Assembly: GCA_963977425.1 (NCBI GenBank)
Contig: CAXBOO010000006.1
Coordinates: 118,939 to 182,938, forward strand
Source: CAXBOO01 sp963977425
GTDB lineage: Bacteria > Bacteroidota > Bacteroidia > Flavobacteriales_D > Luteibaculaceae
Direction of reading: 5' to 3'
Length of the DNA: 64,000 nucleotides
Each line of letters begins with the position of its first letter. Position 1 is the stretch's first letter. The notes beneath the pieces are model-generated. The model had not been told where the DNA came from, made no database searches, and saw nothing but the letters and a program-made list of their open reading frames with translations. The position numbers and the translations under genes are program-made. Positions 27,859-36,588 of the stretch are shown in pieces.

Positions 27859-29751
27859 CTATTTATTACGAAAACCTCTTCTATTGAAGCTTCTTTTTCC
27901 AGAATCTTCACTGCGTCCACCGCCTTCAGAACCTGTTCTAGTACGAGGACGTCTTTCGCCACCTTCACGACTTGAAGAAGATCGAGAACGATCTCCACCA
28001 CCGAAGCTTCTTTCTCTGCCTCCGCTGCTACGACCACCACGATCTCCGCCACTGCTGCGTCCACCGCTACGACCGCCACTGCGTCCGCCACGATCTCCAC
28101 CGCTGCTTCTTTCACGTTTCTCAGGTGATTGATCTTTGCTTTCTTCTACGTTCAAACGTTCTCCACGATATTCCATTCCTTGGATACCTTGCATTACATC
28201 CGAAACATATTCGTCCTTAATTTGGAAGAAACTGAATTCACTTTTAAGATCAATACGTCCTATATCGTTTCCGCTTGCAGATGTATTATCGCAAATCAAA
28301 CGAATCAAACTTCCTGGGTCCATTCCACCATCGCGGCCAATGTTCACAAAGAAACGTTTGAATCCTTCATCACGGTTACGACCTGAATCGCGACCGCGCT
28401 CTCTTCCACCGCCATCTTTACCATCTAATGGTTGGTTGATGTCGCGAGCGTTTGCATAATAACTCATGAAACGTTCGAAGTTTTGACTTACAAACTTTTT
28501 AATTACATCCTCTTTTGTAAGCGATGCGAAAGCTTGAGCCAAAATATCATCGTAACGACTAATTGCATCTTCGTTAACAGGCGTTTCAACAACCTGATTC
28601 ACCATTGCTTTTAGCTGAACGTCACAAATATCTGCACCTTCTGGTATCTTTTTGTATTCGATAGGCTTATTGATGATTTTTTCAATCTCTCTAAGCTTAT
28701 GTTTGAAAGTACGGTTTACCAATGCAATAGATTTACCTTCTTTACCGGCACGACCTGTACGGCCACTACGGTGAGTGTAATTCTCTACATCGTCTGGTAA
28801 TTGGTAATGGATAACATGGGTAATGCTATCTACATCAATACCACGTGCTGCAACATCCGTAGCAACTAACACCTGTAAGGTTTTGTTACGGAATTTGTTC
28901 ATCACGTAATCACGCTGATCTTGTGACAAATCACCGTGTAAAGCATCTGCATTGTAACCATCGGTTATCAATTTATCAGCTACATCACGTGTGTGATTTC
29001 TTGTTTGACAGAAGATGATACCATAGATGTCTGGATTTACATCCAACACACGCTTAAGAGCATCGTATCTGTTGCGCTCGTGAATAAAGTGGTAACTGTG
29101 CTCAATAGTTGATGCACTAGAGTTCTTGCTTCCCACGGTAACCTCTACAGGGTTATTCATGAACGTTTTAGCAATGTAAGCTACCTGTTTCGGCATTGTA
29201 GCAGAAAACAACCAAGTGTTTTTGGTATCAGGAGTTTTGCTCAAGATGAAATCCAAATCTTCTTTGAATCCCATATTAAGCATCTCATCAGCTTCATCCA
29301 AAATGGCGAAACGAACTTTGGAAAGATCGATCATTCTACGCTTGATCATATCCACCAAACGTCCAGGCGTAGCAACAACAATCTGTGCTCCACCTTTAAT
29401 TTGTTTTACTTGTCTTTCGATGCTTGAACCACCATAAATAGGCACTACTCTCACACCTTTAAGGTGAGTACTGAAACTATCTAAATCTTTTGCAATTTGC
29501 ACGCACAATTCGCGTGTTGGACAAAGCACTAAACTCTGTACATTTTTATCTTGTGGATCGCAAAGAGAGAGAAGAGGTAAGCCAAATGCTGCAGTTTTAC
29601 CAGTCCCTGTCTGTGCCAATCCCACCAAGTCTGTATCTCCTGAAATGATCGCAGGAATAGCTTGTTGCTGAATAGGTGTAGGAACTTCAAAACCGAGGTC
29701 GGAGAGCGCTGTAAGGATTTCTTCCTTCAGGCCCAGTTCGGTAAATGTCAT
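27859..29751 (-). CDS. DEAD-box RNA helicase with DbpA-like RNA-binding domain and RGG/SGG tail
   Basis: ATP-dependent RNA remodelling enzyme, probably in ribosome assembly or cold adaptation. Motifs in order: PTPIQQQAIPAI (Q), AQTGTGKT (I), PTRELCVQ (Ia), DEAD (II), SAT (III), then HRSGRTGRAG (VI), all within about residues 1-370. A DbpA-type RNA-binding domain follows (about 465-540: FKRFFVNIGRDGGMDPGSLI and onward, in part). The last 80 residues are a low-complexity Arg/Gly/Ser tail with repeats of the GGRSGGRS kind. Length 630. A good promoter lies 22-50 bases upstream and a long hairpin follows. Confidence 0.95.
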   Translation of the reverse strand: MTFTELGLKEEILTALSDLGFEVPTPIQQQAIPAIISGDTDLVGLAQTGTGKTAAFGLPLLSLCDPQDKNVQSLVLCPTRELCVQIAKDLDSFSTHLKGVRVVPIYGGSSIERQVKQIKGGAQIVVATPGRLVDMIKRRMIDLSKVRFAILDEADEMLNMGFKEDLDFILSKTPDTKNTWLFSATMPKQVAYIAKTFMNNPVEVTVGSKNSSASTIEHSYHFIHERNRYDALKRVLDVNPDIYGIIFCQTRNHTRDVADKLITDGYNADALHGDLSQDQRDYVMNKFRNKTLQVLVATDVAARGIDVDSITHVIHYQLPDDVENYTHRSGRTGRAGKEGKSIALVNRTFKHKLREIEKIINKPIEYKKIPEGADICDVQLKAMVNQVVETPVNEDAISRYDDILAQAFASLTKEDVIKKFVSQNFERFMSYYANARDINQPLDGKDGGGRERGRDSGRNRDEGFKRFFVNIGRDGGMDPGSLIRLICDNTSASGNDIGRIDLKSEFSFFQIKDEYVSDVMQGIQGMEYRGERLNVEESKDQSPEKRERSSGGDRGGRSGGRSGGRSSGGDRGGRSSGGRERSFGGGDRSRSSSSREGGERRPRTRTGSEGGGRSEDSGKRSFNRRGFRNK

Positions 29752-29772
29752 ATATGTTCTTTAATTAAGCTG

Positions 29773-29804
29773 CAAAGGTACAAATTATAATGCAGTCTTT
29801 GAAA
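29773..29804 (-). promoter_or_regulatory. Promoter of the DEAD-box helicase gene
   Basis: Minus strand TTTC (29804-29801), 20 bp, TACCTTTG (29780-29773). The -7 element is an exact TAnnTTTG match; predicted leader about 18 bases. Confidence 0.65.
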
Positions 29805-29837
29805 GCTAAGAATCTGATTCAGTGGAAAATAAAAAAA

Positions 29838-30227
29838 AGAGCGAAATAAGCCGGGTTCTGTAACACCAAAGGTGCACTTGTCATTTATCTAGGCTGGCCC
29901 TCGCGAGCGAGCTCAATCAACCTACCCTCTATGTCGGCATTACTGCCATTGAACTAGCAACTCTCTTTGCAAAGCAAAACATAGTTTACATGGTCTTTCA
30001 GCGTGTGAGGTTTACCTAGCTTATATTGTCACCAATACAACTGGTAGGCTCTTACCCTACCTTTTCACCCTTACCCCAATTTACATTGTGGCGGTCTAAG
30101 TCTCTGCAGCACTTTCTGTATGCTTGTTTGCACAAACACCCTTCCCGTTAGGAAGCACACTGCTTTATGCTGCCCGGACTTTCCTCGTTATGTCAAAAAA
30201 CATACCGCGACAAGTTATCGCTCTTTG
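29838..30227 (-). ncRNA. rnpB: RNase P RNA (bacterial class A)
   Basis: Catalytic RNA that trims tRNA precursors. On the minus strand the 5' end AAAGAGCGATAAC pairs with the 3' end TTATTTCGCTCTT (helix P1). The universally conserved blocks are present: GAGGAAAGTCCGGGC near the 5' end and ACAGAACCCGGCTTA near the 3' end, with GGTAAGGGTGAAAAGGT-like sequence in the middle. Length is about 390 bases. A promoter sits directly upstream and a run of eight T after P1 can end transcription. Boundaries are set by P1 and may be off by a few bases. Confidence 0.95.
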
Positions 30228-30230
30228 CTG

Positions 30231-30261
30231 CAAAGTTCATTATAATTATTGTAGGTTCAAA
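30231..30261 (-). promoter_or_regulatory. Promoter of rnpB
   Basis: Minus strand TTTG (30261-30258), 19 bp, GAACTTTG (30238-30231; one mismatch). The predicted start, about four bases downstream, coincides with the 5' strand of helix P1. Confidence 0.65.
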
Positions 30262-30278
30262 TAAATAACACGTTTTAT

Positions 30279-30833
30279 TTAACGCATAAAACACCGCGTA
30301 GCTCCTTGTCCGTACTCTCCATAATCAGCATCCATAAATTCCAAACCTTTTCCTTGCAAAAAAGATCTAATCTCTGACCGCAACACCCCTTTCCCATAAC
30401 CGTGAACAATCATGAATTCCTTAACCCGTGCCGCTAATGCACGTTCAAAACTTTGCTCAAAAACTCGCATCTGAAATTCCAATGCTTTGCTTGGATCGTA
30501 CCTAACATTGTCGGGCAATATTTCATGCAAGTGCAAATCGACCTTAGCTTTATTTTTACCTGAGATCTTAAATGTATTGATATAGGAAACTTTAGAAGGG
30601 CCTTTTTGATGATGTACGGGATCAGCCATTTTCTTAACCTCTTTCACCGATTTAGGCACATAAGCAATTCCCCCTCCTTCTCTTTTTAAGAGCCCAACAG
30701 TTGCTATTTCGTATTCCATTTCGAACTCATCACGTACCAAAAGCTTACTCGAAGACACAACTGCAATCACAATAAATGTCGCCTTACTGTCGATGCTTTC
30801 TACTTTATCGCCGGGTTTGAAGATGGAATGCAT
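30279..30833 (-). CDS. Smr-domain protein
   Basis: A 184-residue soluble protein. The N-terminal 60 residues form a small SH3-like or DUF2027-like beta domain (FKPGDKVESIDSKATFIVI and onward, in part). The C-terminal 85 residues are an Smr domain with DLHLHE and the HGYGKGVLR motif, found in MutS2 and in stand-alone nucleases acting on RNA or DNA, including ribosome-rescue factors. Nuclease activity is likely from family knowledge but the substrate is not known. Nearest genes are rnpB and a divergent Nudix gene; no operon is evident. Confidence 0.9.
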   Translation of the reverse strand: MHSIFKPGDKVESIDSKATFIVIAVVSSSKLLVRDEFEMEYEIATVGLLKREGGGIAYVPKSVKEVKKMADPVHHQKGPSKVSYINTFKISGKNKAKVDLHLHEILPDNVRYDPSKALEFQMRVFEQSFERALAARVKEFMIVHGYGKGVLRSEIRSFLQGKGLEFMDADYGEYGQGATRCFMR

Positions 30834-30904
30834 GAAACTTTTATTATTTTACAAATATGCTGTTTGTTCAGCAAAAAAAACAGCTAATTACACAACCATA
30901 AGAC

Positions 30905-31468
30905 ATGGCAAAAAAAATTGGTCCTTGGACTCAAATAAAAGCTGAAACAGCTTACGAAAACCCTTGGATTAAGGTAACCCACGAAAATGTTTTGAATCCC
31001 AATGGTGGCGAAGGTATTTACGGTAAAGTACATTTCAAGAACATCGCTGTTGGTGTTGTTCCAATATTTTCCGATGGCACCACAATATTGGTTGGACAAT
31101 ACCGCTACCCTTTAGATCGTTATTCTTGGGAGATACCAGAAGGCGGATGCCCACACAGCGAAAAACCTATTGATGCTGCTCGAAGAGAATTATTAGAAGA
31201 AACTGGTATTCGCTGCAAGACCATCACCTCCATTGCCAAATTCGATATCAGCAACTCGGTTAGCGACGAAATTGCTGAACTTTTTCTAGCTACCGATTTA
31301 TCGTTAGGTGAAAGTGAACCTGATGACACTGAACAATTAGAGGTCAAACGTCTGCATATTTCAGAAGCCATAAATATGGTTCATACTGGTGAGATTACAG
31401 ATTCATTGAGTGTTATTGCACTTCAAAAAATTGAACTTCAACTTTTAAAGAATGAACTCTCTTTCTAA
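30905..31468 (+). CDS. Nudix hydrolase, ADP-ribose pyrophosphatase type
   Basis: A 187-residue Nudix protein with a textbook box: GGCPHSEKPIDAARRELLEE followed by TGI, which satisfies G-x5-E-x7-RE-U-xEE-x-GU. Upstream residues VGQYRYPLDRYSWEIPEGG are typical of ADP-ribose or related nucleotide-sugar diphosphatases. Start ATG at 30905. Its last 17 bases overlap the start of the exonuclease/phosphatase-family gene that follows, so the two are coupled. The exact substrate cannot be fixed from sequence. Confidence 0.9.
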   Translation: MAKKIGPWTQIKAETAYENPWIKVTHENVLNPNGGEGIYGKVHFKNIAVGVVPIFSDGTTILVGQYRYPLDRYSWEIPEGGCPHSEKPIDAARRELLEETGIRCKTITSIAKFDISNSVSDEIAELFLATDLSLGESEPDDTEQLEVKRLHISEAINMVHTGEITDSLSVIALQKIELQLLKNELSF

Positions 31469-32465
31469 ATTATTTCTCATTGTAATATTGTCTTTTTCCT
31501 ATTCAGTTGAAGCTCAAAACAATATAAAAATTGGTTTTTATAATGTGGAAAATCTATTCGATACTATTGACAACCCACTCAAAGCTGACGATGATTTTAC
31601 ACCTGCAGGTAAAAAAGCCTACAACAGTGAACGGTATAATGACAAGCTCACAAAGCTTTCACGCGCGATAAACAACACCCGATTATTTGAAGCAGACATT
31701 TTAGGTATATGCGAAGTTGAAAACTTAATAGTGATGACAGACCTTGTGAAACAAGAACTGTTAGCCAGTAACAAATACAAGATTGTACACTTCGATAGCC
31801 ACGATAGTAGAGGTATTGATTGTGGGTTATTATATAAAAGCTCGACTATTAAAATTTTAGAAAGCGATAGCAATCAATTTCAATTGCCTTTTTCTAAAAG
31901 ATCCCAAACTCGAAATCAATTGTATGTTTTAGCCCTCCACAAAAAGAAGAAGCAAAAAATTCATGTTTTTATCAACCATTGGCCATCTAGACATGGAAAC
32001 CTGTTTGAATCGAGCCCAAAAAGAGCTAAAGCAGCCGCTGAATTGAAACAATTTATTGTAGATAAAACTGCAGGAAACAATTACCCTATTGTCATACTTG
32101 GTGACTTCAATGACTACCCAAACAACGAAAGTGTATTAACTGTACTAGGAGCAGATACATCATTAAATCATAATAATAAAACGCTTTTCAACACCTCGTA
32201 TGCGTGGCAAAAACAAGGCAAAGGCACTTACAATTACAATTACAAAGGTCATTGGGGTGTGTTAGATCAAATAATCATCACCAAAAATATAGCGAACAAA
32301 CTCGATGTTTTTAGTCAATATTATGCTGAAATAATCGACAACTCATTTTTGATTTACACCAATAAAAAAGGAGAAAAACATCCAAACAAATCGTATGGCG
32401 GATCAAATTACTACGGAGGTTATTCCGACCACTTACCGATAATGATTACACTAACTTATAAATAA
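31452..32465 (+). CDS. Endonuclease/exonuclease/phosphatase family protein, exported
   Basis: A 337-residue metal-dependent phosphoesterase of the EEP (DNase I-like) fold with an N-terminal signal peptide ending near SVEAQN. Fold motifs in order: IGFYNVENLFDT, GICEVEN (metal-binding Glu), FINHWPSRHG, LGDFNDYPNN and the final GYSDHLPI with catalytic Asp-His. A secreted or periplasmic nuclease or phosphatase that scavenges phosphate or nucleotides is plausible. It overlaps the Nudix gene by 17 bases and ends one base before a convergent lipoprotein gene, with no terminator in between. Confidence 0.9.
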   Translation: MNSLSKLFLIVILSFSYSVEAQNNIKIGFYNVENLFDTIDNPLKADDDFTPAGKKAYNSERYNDKLTKLSRAINNTRLFEADILGICEVENLIVMTDLVKQELLASNKYKIVHFDSHDSRGIDCGLLYKSSTIKILESDSNQFQLPFSKRSQTRNQLYVLALHKKKKQKIHVFINHWPSRHGNLFESSPKRAKAAAELKQFIVDKTAGNNYPIVILGDFNDYPNNESVLTVLGADTSLNHNNKTLFNTSYAWQKQGKGTYNYNYKGHWGVLDQIIITKNIANKLDVFSQYYAEIIDNSFLIYTNKKGEKHPNKSYGGSNYYGGYSDHLPIMITLTYK

Positions 32466-32466
32466 C

Positions 32467-33006
32467 TTATTCGCCGCTAGGTACGTCTCGCATGAACAAC
32501 AAGCCGTTATAATTGCCTTTTACTACTTGTTCATTTTCCAAAATAAACTCGTAAGTAACATCCATAGATATTTCAGACAAAACCTCTAAATCAACAAAGC
32601 CACTAATCATTGCTAAAGTGTCTTCACTCGACTTTTCAACAAAGAAAGCACCCGCCAAAGCATCTCGTAGAGAGCGCGGAGCTACGGTATCTAAAATTGA
32701 AAATGGTTCGTATCGCCCTATCTTTACATTCGCTGTATCGAAAAAAGATGCCAAAGAAAAACTTACAAAACCAAGCGAATTATTCACCTCAAAATTTTTG
32801 ACATAGTAAGTTGTATCAACATCATCAAGTGGATTAACATCGATGTTTCCCACTTCGTAATATTTACCAGATTCTAAAATAGCCGTTCCTTCTTCCCCCC
32901 CATATTCGATATAGTTCATTCTACCGGCTGGAATAACTCTGTCTTTCTCGCAACTAACGTAAACAGAGGCAATGGTCAAAAGACCAAGTATCAAACGTAA
33001 TTTCAT
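32467..33006 (-). CDS. Uncharacterised lipoprotein
   Basis: A 179-residue protein I do not recognise. It begins with a lipoprotein signal peptide (lipid Cys at about 19, context VSCEKD) followed by a beta-rich acidic domain with no Cys after the anchor. The residues after the lipid Cys (EKD) are the same as in the S8 protease lipoprotein of this window and resemble the surface-export signal described in Bacteroidota. A near-match -7 box (TACTTTAG on the minus strand) lies about 35 bases upstream. Single gene, convergent with the EEP gene. Confidence 0.75.
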   Translation of the reverse strand: MKLRLILGLLTIASVYVSCEKDRVIPAGRMNYIEYGGEEGTAILESGKYYEVGNIDVNPLDDVDTTYYVKNFEVNNSLGFVSFSLASFFDTANVKIGRYEPFSILDTVAPRSLRDALAGAFFVEKSSEDTLAMISGFVDLEVLSEISMDVTYEFILENEQVVKGNYNGLLFMRDVPSGE

Positions 33007-33161
33007 CTTTGTATTTCCTGATAATCTGCACTAAAGTAGAGCTATTTGGCAAAATTTTAACTGAGCAATTGAAATTCACTCAATACAATTGGTTGGATTA
33101 ATCCTATTATCGGTTCATTGCAATGGATTTTCTCAAATAAACCAAGTAATTTCACCTTGAT

Positions 33162-34265
33162 TTGAAAAATTTAATACCTATTCAACAGTGGTTTCCTGAA
33201 TTTGAAACCGAAATCCCACTCATCAGTGGTCCCTGCAGTGCCGAAAGTGAATTGCAACTCATGCAAACTGCGGCAGAATTAGCCAAAACCGATTTACCTC
33301 TTGTTTTCAGAGCTGGTGTTTGGAAACCAAGAACAAAACCAGGCAGTTTTGAAGGCTCTGGTCTGAAAGCTCTTAAATGGCTTGAAAAAGTAAAATCAGA
33401 ATTTGGATTCAGAATTGGCATTGAAGTAGCTACTGACGAACATGTTTTGATGGCTATGGACCATGGAATAGACATTCTTTGGATAGGTGCAAGAACCAGT
33501 GTAAATCCGTTTTCAGTTCAAGAAATTGCAGATGTTTTGGCTAGCAATCCTGAGCAAGCTGTAATGGTAAAAAACCCCATCAATCCAGATTTAAATTTAT
33601 GGATTGGAGCCATGCAACGAATTGCAGGTGCTGGCATATCTAAAATTGCTGCTATTCACCGAGGGTTCAGCACTTGGGAAAAAAGTAGTTTCAGAAATCC
33701 ACCCATGTGGGAGCTGCCTATAGAGTTAAAAAGACAATTTCCGAATCTTGATATATTTTGCGACCCTTCGCACATTTGTGGCGTTAGAGATACACTCTCT
33801 TATGTTTCTCAAAAAGCTTTGGATTTATCAATGTCTGGACTCATGCTAGAAAGCCACACAAACCCAGACGATGCTTGGACAGACGCAAAACAACAGGTTA
33901 CACCTACTGACTTACAAACGCTAATAAACAATCTACAGGTTAGAAAAAACCAAAGCGATGGTTCTTTCTCTGTTCCACTTGCTGAATTGCGAACTGAAAT
34001 AGATGCTATTGATGTCGATATTCTCAAAAAAATACAGCAAAGAATGGGCATTGTTGATAAAATAGGAGAATACAAAAAAGAGCACAACATTGCCATTTTA
34101 CAAGTTAATCGCTGGGACGAAATTGTTTCGGACAGAATGGCTATTGGTAACAAGATGGGCTTGGATAAGAATTTTATGAAAGTGTTTTTAGAACAAATAC
34201 ACAAGGCATCAATTAGCCGACAAACGTCGATACTAAATAATGAAAGTGCTTCCGAAAATGTTTGA
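33162..34265 (+). CDS. aroF: Bifunctional DAHP synthase / chorismate mutase
   Basis: Joins phosphoenolpyruvate and erythrose-4-phosphate (start of the shikimate pathway) and also isomerises chorismate to prephenate. The N-terminal synthase domain (about 1-255) has PLISGPCSAES, FRAGVWKPRTKPGSFEG, KNPINPDL and FCDPSHICG. The C-terminal AroQ-type mutase domain (about 265-355) has LRTEIDAIDVDILKKI and VDKIGEYKK. This fusion is characteristic of Bacteroidota. Length 367. The start is a TTG at 33162, since no ATG precedes the first conserved motif. It overlaps aroA by 26 bases (or 8, if aroA starts at 34258). Confidence 0.94.
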   Translation: MKNLIPIQQWFPEFETEIPLISGPCSAESELQLMQTAAELAKTDLPLVFRAGVWKPRTKPGSFEGSGLKALKWLEKVKSEFGFRIGIEVATDEHVLMAMDHGIDILWIGARTSVNPFSVQEIADVLASNPEQAVMVKNPINPDLNLWIGAMQRIAGAGISKIAAIHRGFSTWEKSSFRNPPMWELPIELKRQFPNLDIFCDPSHICGVRDTLSYVSQKALDLSMSGLMLESHTNPDDAWTDAKQQVTPTDLQTLINNLQVRKNQSDGSFSVPLAELRTEIDAIDVDILKKIQQRMGIVDKIGEYKKEHNIAILQVNRWDEIVSDRMAIGNKMGLDKNFMKVFLEQIHKASISRQTSILNNESASENV

Positions 34266-35454
34266 AATAGAAATTAGCGGTTCAAAAAGCGAAAGCAACA
34301 GAGCATTAATTTTACAATCATACTTACCCAATATTTCCATTGGCAATTCTTCCAACTCGGAAGACACGCAATGGATGCAAGCTGCATTGACTGATCTAAA
34401 AAAAGGAAAAACCATTCTACAGTGTGGACATGCAGGTACGGTTATACGATTTATTGTAGCTAGAGCAGTTTTCGAACCAAACTTCAATGGACTAATTACG
34501 GGAAGTTCTAGATTGCTCAGCCGACCAATTCAAGCTCTACTGGATGCGCTTAAACCCTATGCAAAGAACATAGAACATACCGACGAAGGCATTCGCATAG
34601 AAAGCAAAAGCGAACACCCAAACGAGGCAACATTTACGATTGACGCAACCAATTCGAGTCAATTTGTAAGTGCTTTGTGCTTATGTACGCCACGTTTTGA
34701 AAAAGGCATTTCCATCAACATTACCGGAACTTTATCGTCGGTGCCTTACATAGAAATGACATTGGATTTCTTAAAACAACAAGGCTACAATTATACTTTC
34801 TCCAATCGGGAAATAAAAATAGTGCCGTCGGAGAAAACAAACATCAATACAATCAATATTGAACCCGACTGGAGCAGTCTTTCCTATTGGTTTAGTCTAG
34901 CTGTAATTACCCAATCGAACTTATTTCTAAATCATTACAGGCAAGAAAGTTTGCAGGCTGACGCGAAAATTTTAGAGTTTGCTAAATCGTTTGGAGTTGA
35001 TTACAAGTTTTGTGAAGACGGCCTTACATTAATGCCTAATTCAGCTGAAAAAACAAGCTTTTTTGATGCTGATTTCGATGCATGCCCAGACATTGCCCCT
35101 ACTTTTATGGCTTTGTGTGCCGCTATCAATATGCCTTGCAAACTTACCGGCTTACATTCTTTAAAACACAAAGAGTGCGATAGAATAGTAGTGATGCATG
35201 AAAATTTACATAAGCTAGGATACAGCACAAAAATTGGAGCTTCAACATTCGAATTTGAAGGTGAAATAAGCGGTATTGATTACACTAATTCTGTTGAAAT
35301 TCACACCGACTTAGACCATAGAATAGCCATGAGCATAGCTCCTCTTCAGTTTTTATTCAGCAACATAACTTTCGACGACAAGGATGTTGTTCGCAAATCT
35401 TACACCAACTTTTGGAGCGACTTCAATGCGTTTCAAAAACATCAAAATTCATAA
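34240..35454 (+). CDS. aroA: 3-phosphoshikimate 1-carboxyvinyltransferase (EPSP synthase)
   Basis: Sixth step of the shikimate pathway, making EPSP from shikimate-3-phosphate and phosphoenolpyruvate. The 404-residue protein has SGSKSESNRALIL at the N-terminus, CGHAGTVIRF, the TNSSQFVSALCL loop, the DACPDIAPTFMALC motif with the catalytic Asp, and HKECDRI. It is a divergent, slightly short member as is usual in this phylum. Two ATGs are possible, 34240 and 34258; the second would overlap aroF by only eight bases and starts two codons before the first conserved strand. It is in an operon with aroF and aroC. Confidence 0.92.
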   Translation: MKVLPKMFEIEISGSKSESNRALILQSYLPNISIGNSSNSEDTQWMQAALTDLKKGKTILQCGHAGTVIRFIVARAVFEPNFNGLITGSSRLLSRPIQALLDALKPYAKNIEHTDEGIRIESKSEHPNEATFTIDATNSSQFVSALCLCTPRFEKGISINITGTLSSVPYIEMTLDFLKQQGYNYTFSNREIKIVPSEKTNINTINIEPDWSSLSYWFSLAVITQSNLFLNHYRQESLQADAKILEFAKSFGVDYKFCEDGLTLMPNSAEKTSFFDADFDACPDIAPTFMALCAAINMPCKLTGLHSLKHKECDRIVVMHENLHKLGYSTKIGASTFEFEGEISGIDYTNSVEIHTDLDHRIAMSIAPLQFLFSNITFDDKDVVRKSYTNFWSDFNAFQKHQNS

Positions 35455-35456
35455 TT

Positions 35457-36533
35457 ATGGCAGGCAATTCAATAGGCACGGCATTTAAAATAACCACCTT
35501 CGGAGAGTCGCACGGCAAAGCAATTGGAGCAACTATAGATGGATGTCCAGCGGGCCTAGATATTGACATCAATTTTATTCAAGCGGAACTAGACAAACGC
35601 AAACCAGGTCAGTCTAAAATTGTAACAGCGCGTGCAGAAGAAGATAAAGTAGAAATACTTTCAGGCGTATTTGAAGGGAAATCGACAGGTACACCCATTC
35701 AACTATTGATATGGAACAAAGACCAAAAATCAAAAGACTATAGTCATATTAAAGATAGCTACAGACCATCTCATGCCGATTACACTTACGATGTAAAATA
35801 CGGAAACCGAGATTACCGTGGTGGCGGTAGATCGAGCGCAAGAGAAACGGCTGCTAGAGTAGCTGCAGGAGCAATAGCAAAATTATTACTTGCACAGCAA
35901 AACATAATAATTACAGCATATGTAGACAGAGTACACGATATTGCAATTCCTGCAAACAGCCATATAGATTTCACTCAAATAGAGAAAAACATTGTTCGTT
36001 GTCCTGATGCTGATACTGCAGCAAAAATGGAAGAGCGTATTTTGGCGATTAAGAAAAGTGGTGACACTGTTGGAGGCAGTATAAAATGCTTCGTTCAGAA
36101 TGTCCCTGTTGGTTTGGGAGAGCCCGTATTTGATAGATTGAACGCAGACTTAGCGAAGGCCATAACTTCCATCAACGCTTGCAAATATTTCTCAATAGGT
36201 TCAGGCTTTGAAGGCACTTTCCAAAAAGGCAGTGAGCACAATGATTTATTTGAAAGCAAAGACGGAATAATAAAGACTACCACAAACAACTCTGGGGGGA
36301 TACAAGGCGGTATCAGTAATGGTGAAACCATCGTAATGGAAGCCGGATTTAAACCTGTAGCTACGCTTATTCAGAATCAAAAAAGTGTTGACAAAGAAGG
36401 CAATGCTGTTGATGTTATGGGTAAAGGCCGACATGACCCATGTGTACTACCAAGAGCCGTTCCTATTGTAGAAGCTATGACAGCATTGGTTTTAGCCGAT
36501 CATTATTTGAGAAATAAAACAAGCCGAGTATAA
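35457..36533 (+). CDS. aroC: Chorismate synthase
   Basis: Last step of the shikimate pathway: it eliminates phosphate from EPSP to give chorismate, with reduced FMN. The start is the ATG at 35457, two bases after the aroA stop; the longer frame from 35412 reads into aroA and adds residues foreign to the family. The 358-residue protein has FGESHGKAIGATIDG, RPSHADYTYDVKYG, GGGRSSARETAARVAAGA and the C-terminal GRHDPCVLPRAVPIVEAM motif. All canonical blocks are intact. A bidirectional terminator follows. Confidence 0.97.
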   Translation: MAGNSIGTAFKITTFGESHGKAIGATIDGCPAGLDIDINFIQAELDKRKPGQSKIVTARAEEDKVEILSGVFEGKSTGTPIQLLIWNKDQKSKDYSHIKDSYRPSHADYTYDVKYGNRDYRGGGRSSARETAARVAAGAIAKLLLAQQNIIITAYVDRVHDIAIPANSHIDFTQIEKNIVRCPDADTAAKMEERILAIKKSGDTVGGSIKCFVQNVPVGLGEPVFDRLNADLAKAITSINACKYFSIGSGFEGTFQKGSEHNDLFESKDGIIKTTTNNSGGIQGGISNGETIVMEAGFKPVATLIQNQKSVDKEGNAVDVMGKGRHDPCVLPRAVPIVEAMTALVLADHYLRNKTSRV

Positions 36534-36535
36534 AT

Positions 36536-36570
36536 AAAAAAAAGCCCTCATTTCTGATGGGCTTTTTTTT
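36536..36570. terminator. Bidirectional terminator after aroC
   Basis: Stem AGCCC(T)TCA / TGATGGGCT-type hairpin flanked by A8 and T8; serves aroC (+) and the DUF4197 gene (-). Confidence 0.88.
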
Positions 36571-36588
36571 GTGCAAATTAATTATTCA

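Noticed and set aside
27852..28115. Ala/Val/Glu-rich minus-strand ORF of 87 residues
   Set aside because: Low-complexity shadow of the helicase RGG/SGG tail in another frame, no independent start signal.
34240..34258. Firm choice between two aroA starts
   Set aside because: Neither has a ribosome-binding site; both put the first conserved strand near the N-terminus, so I left the longer frame and noted the other.
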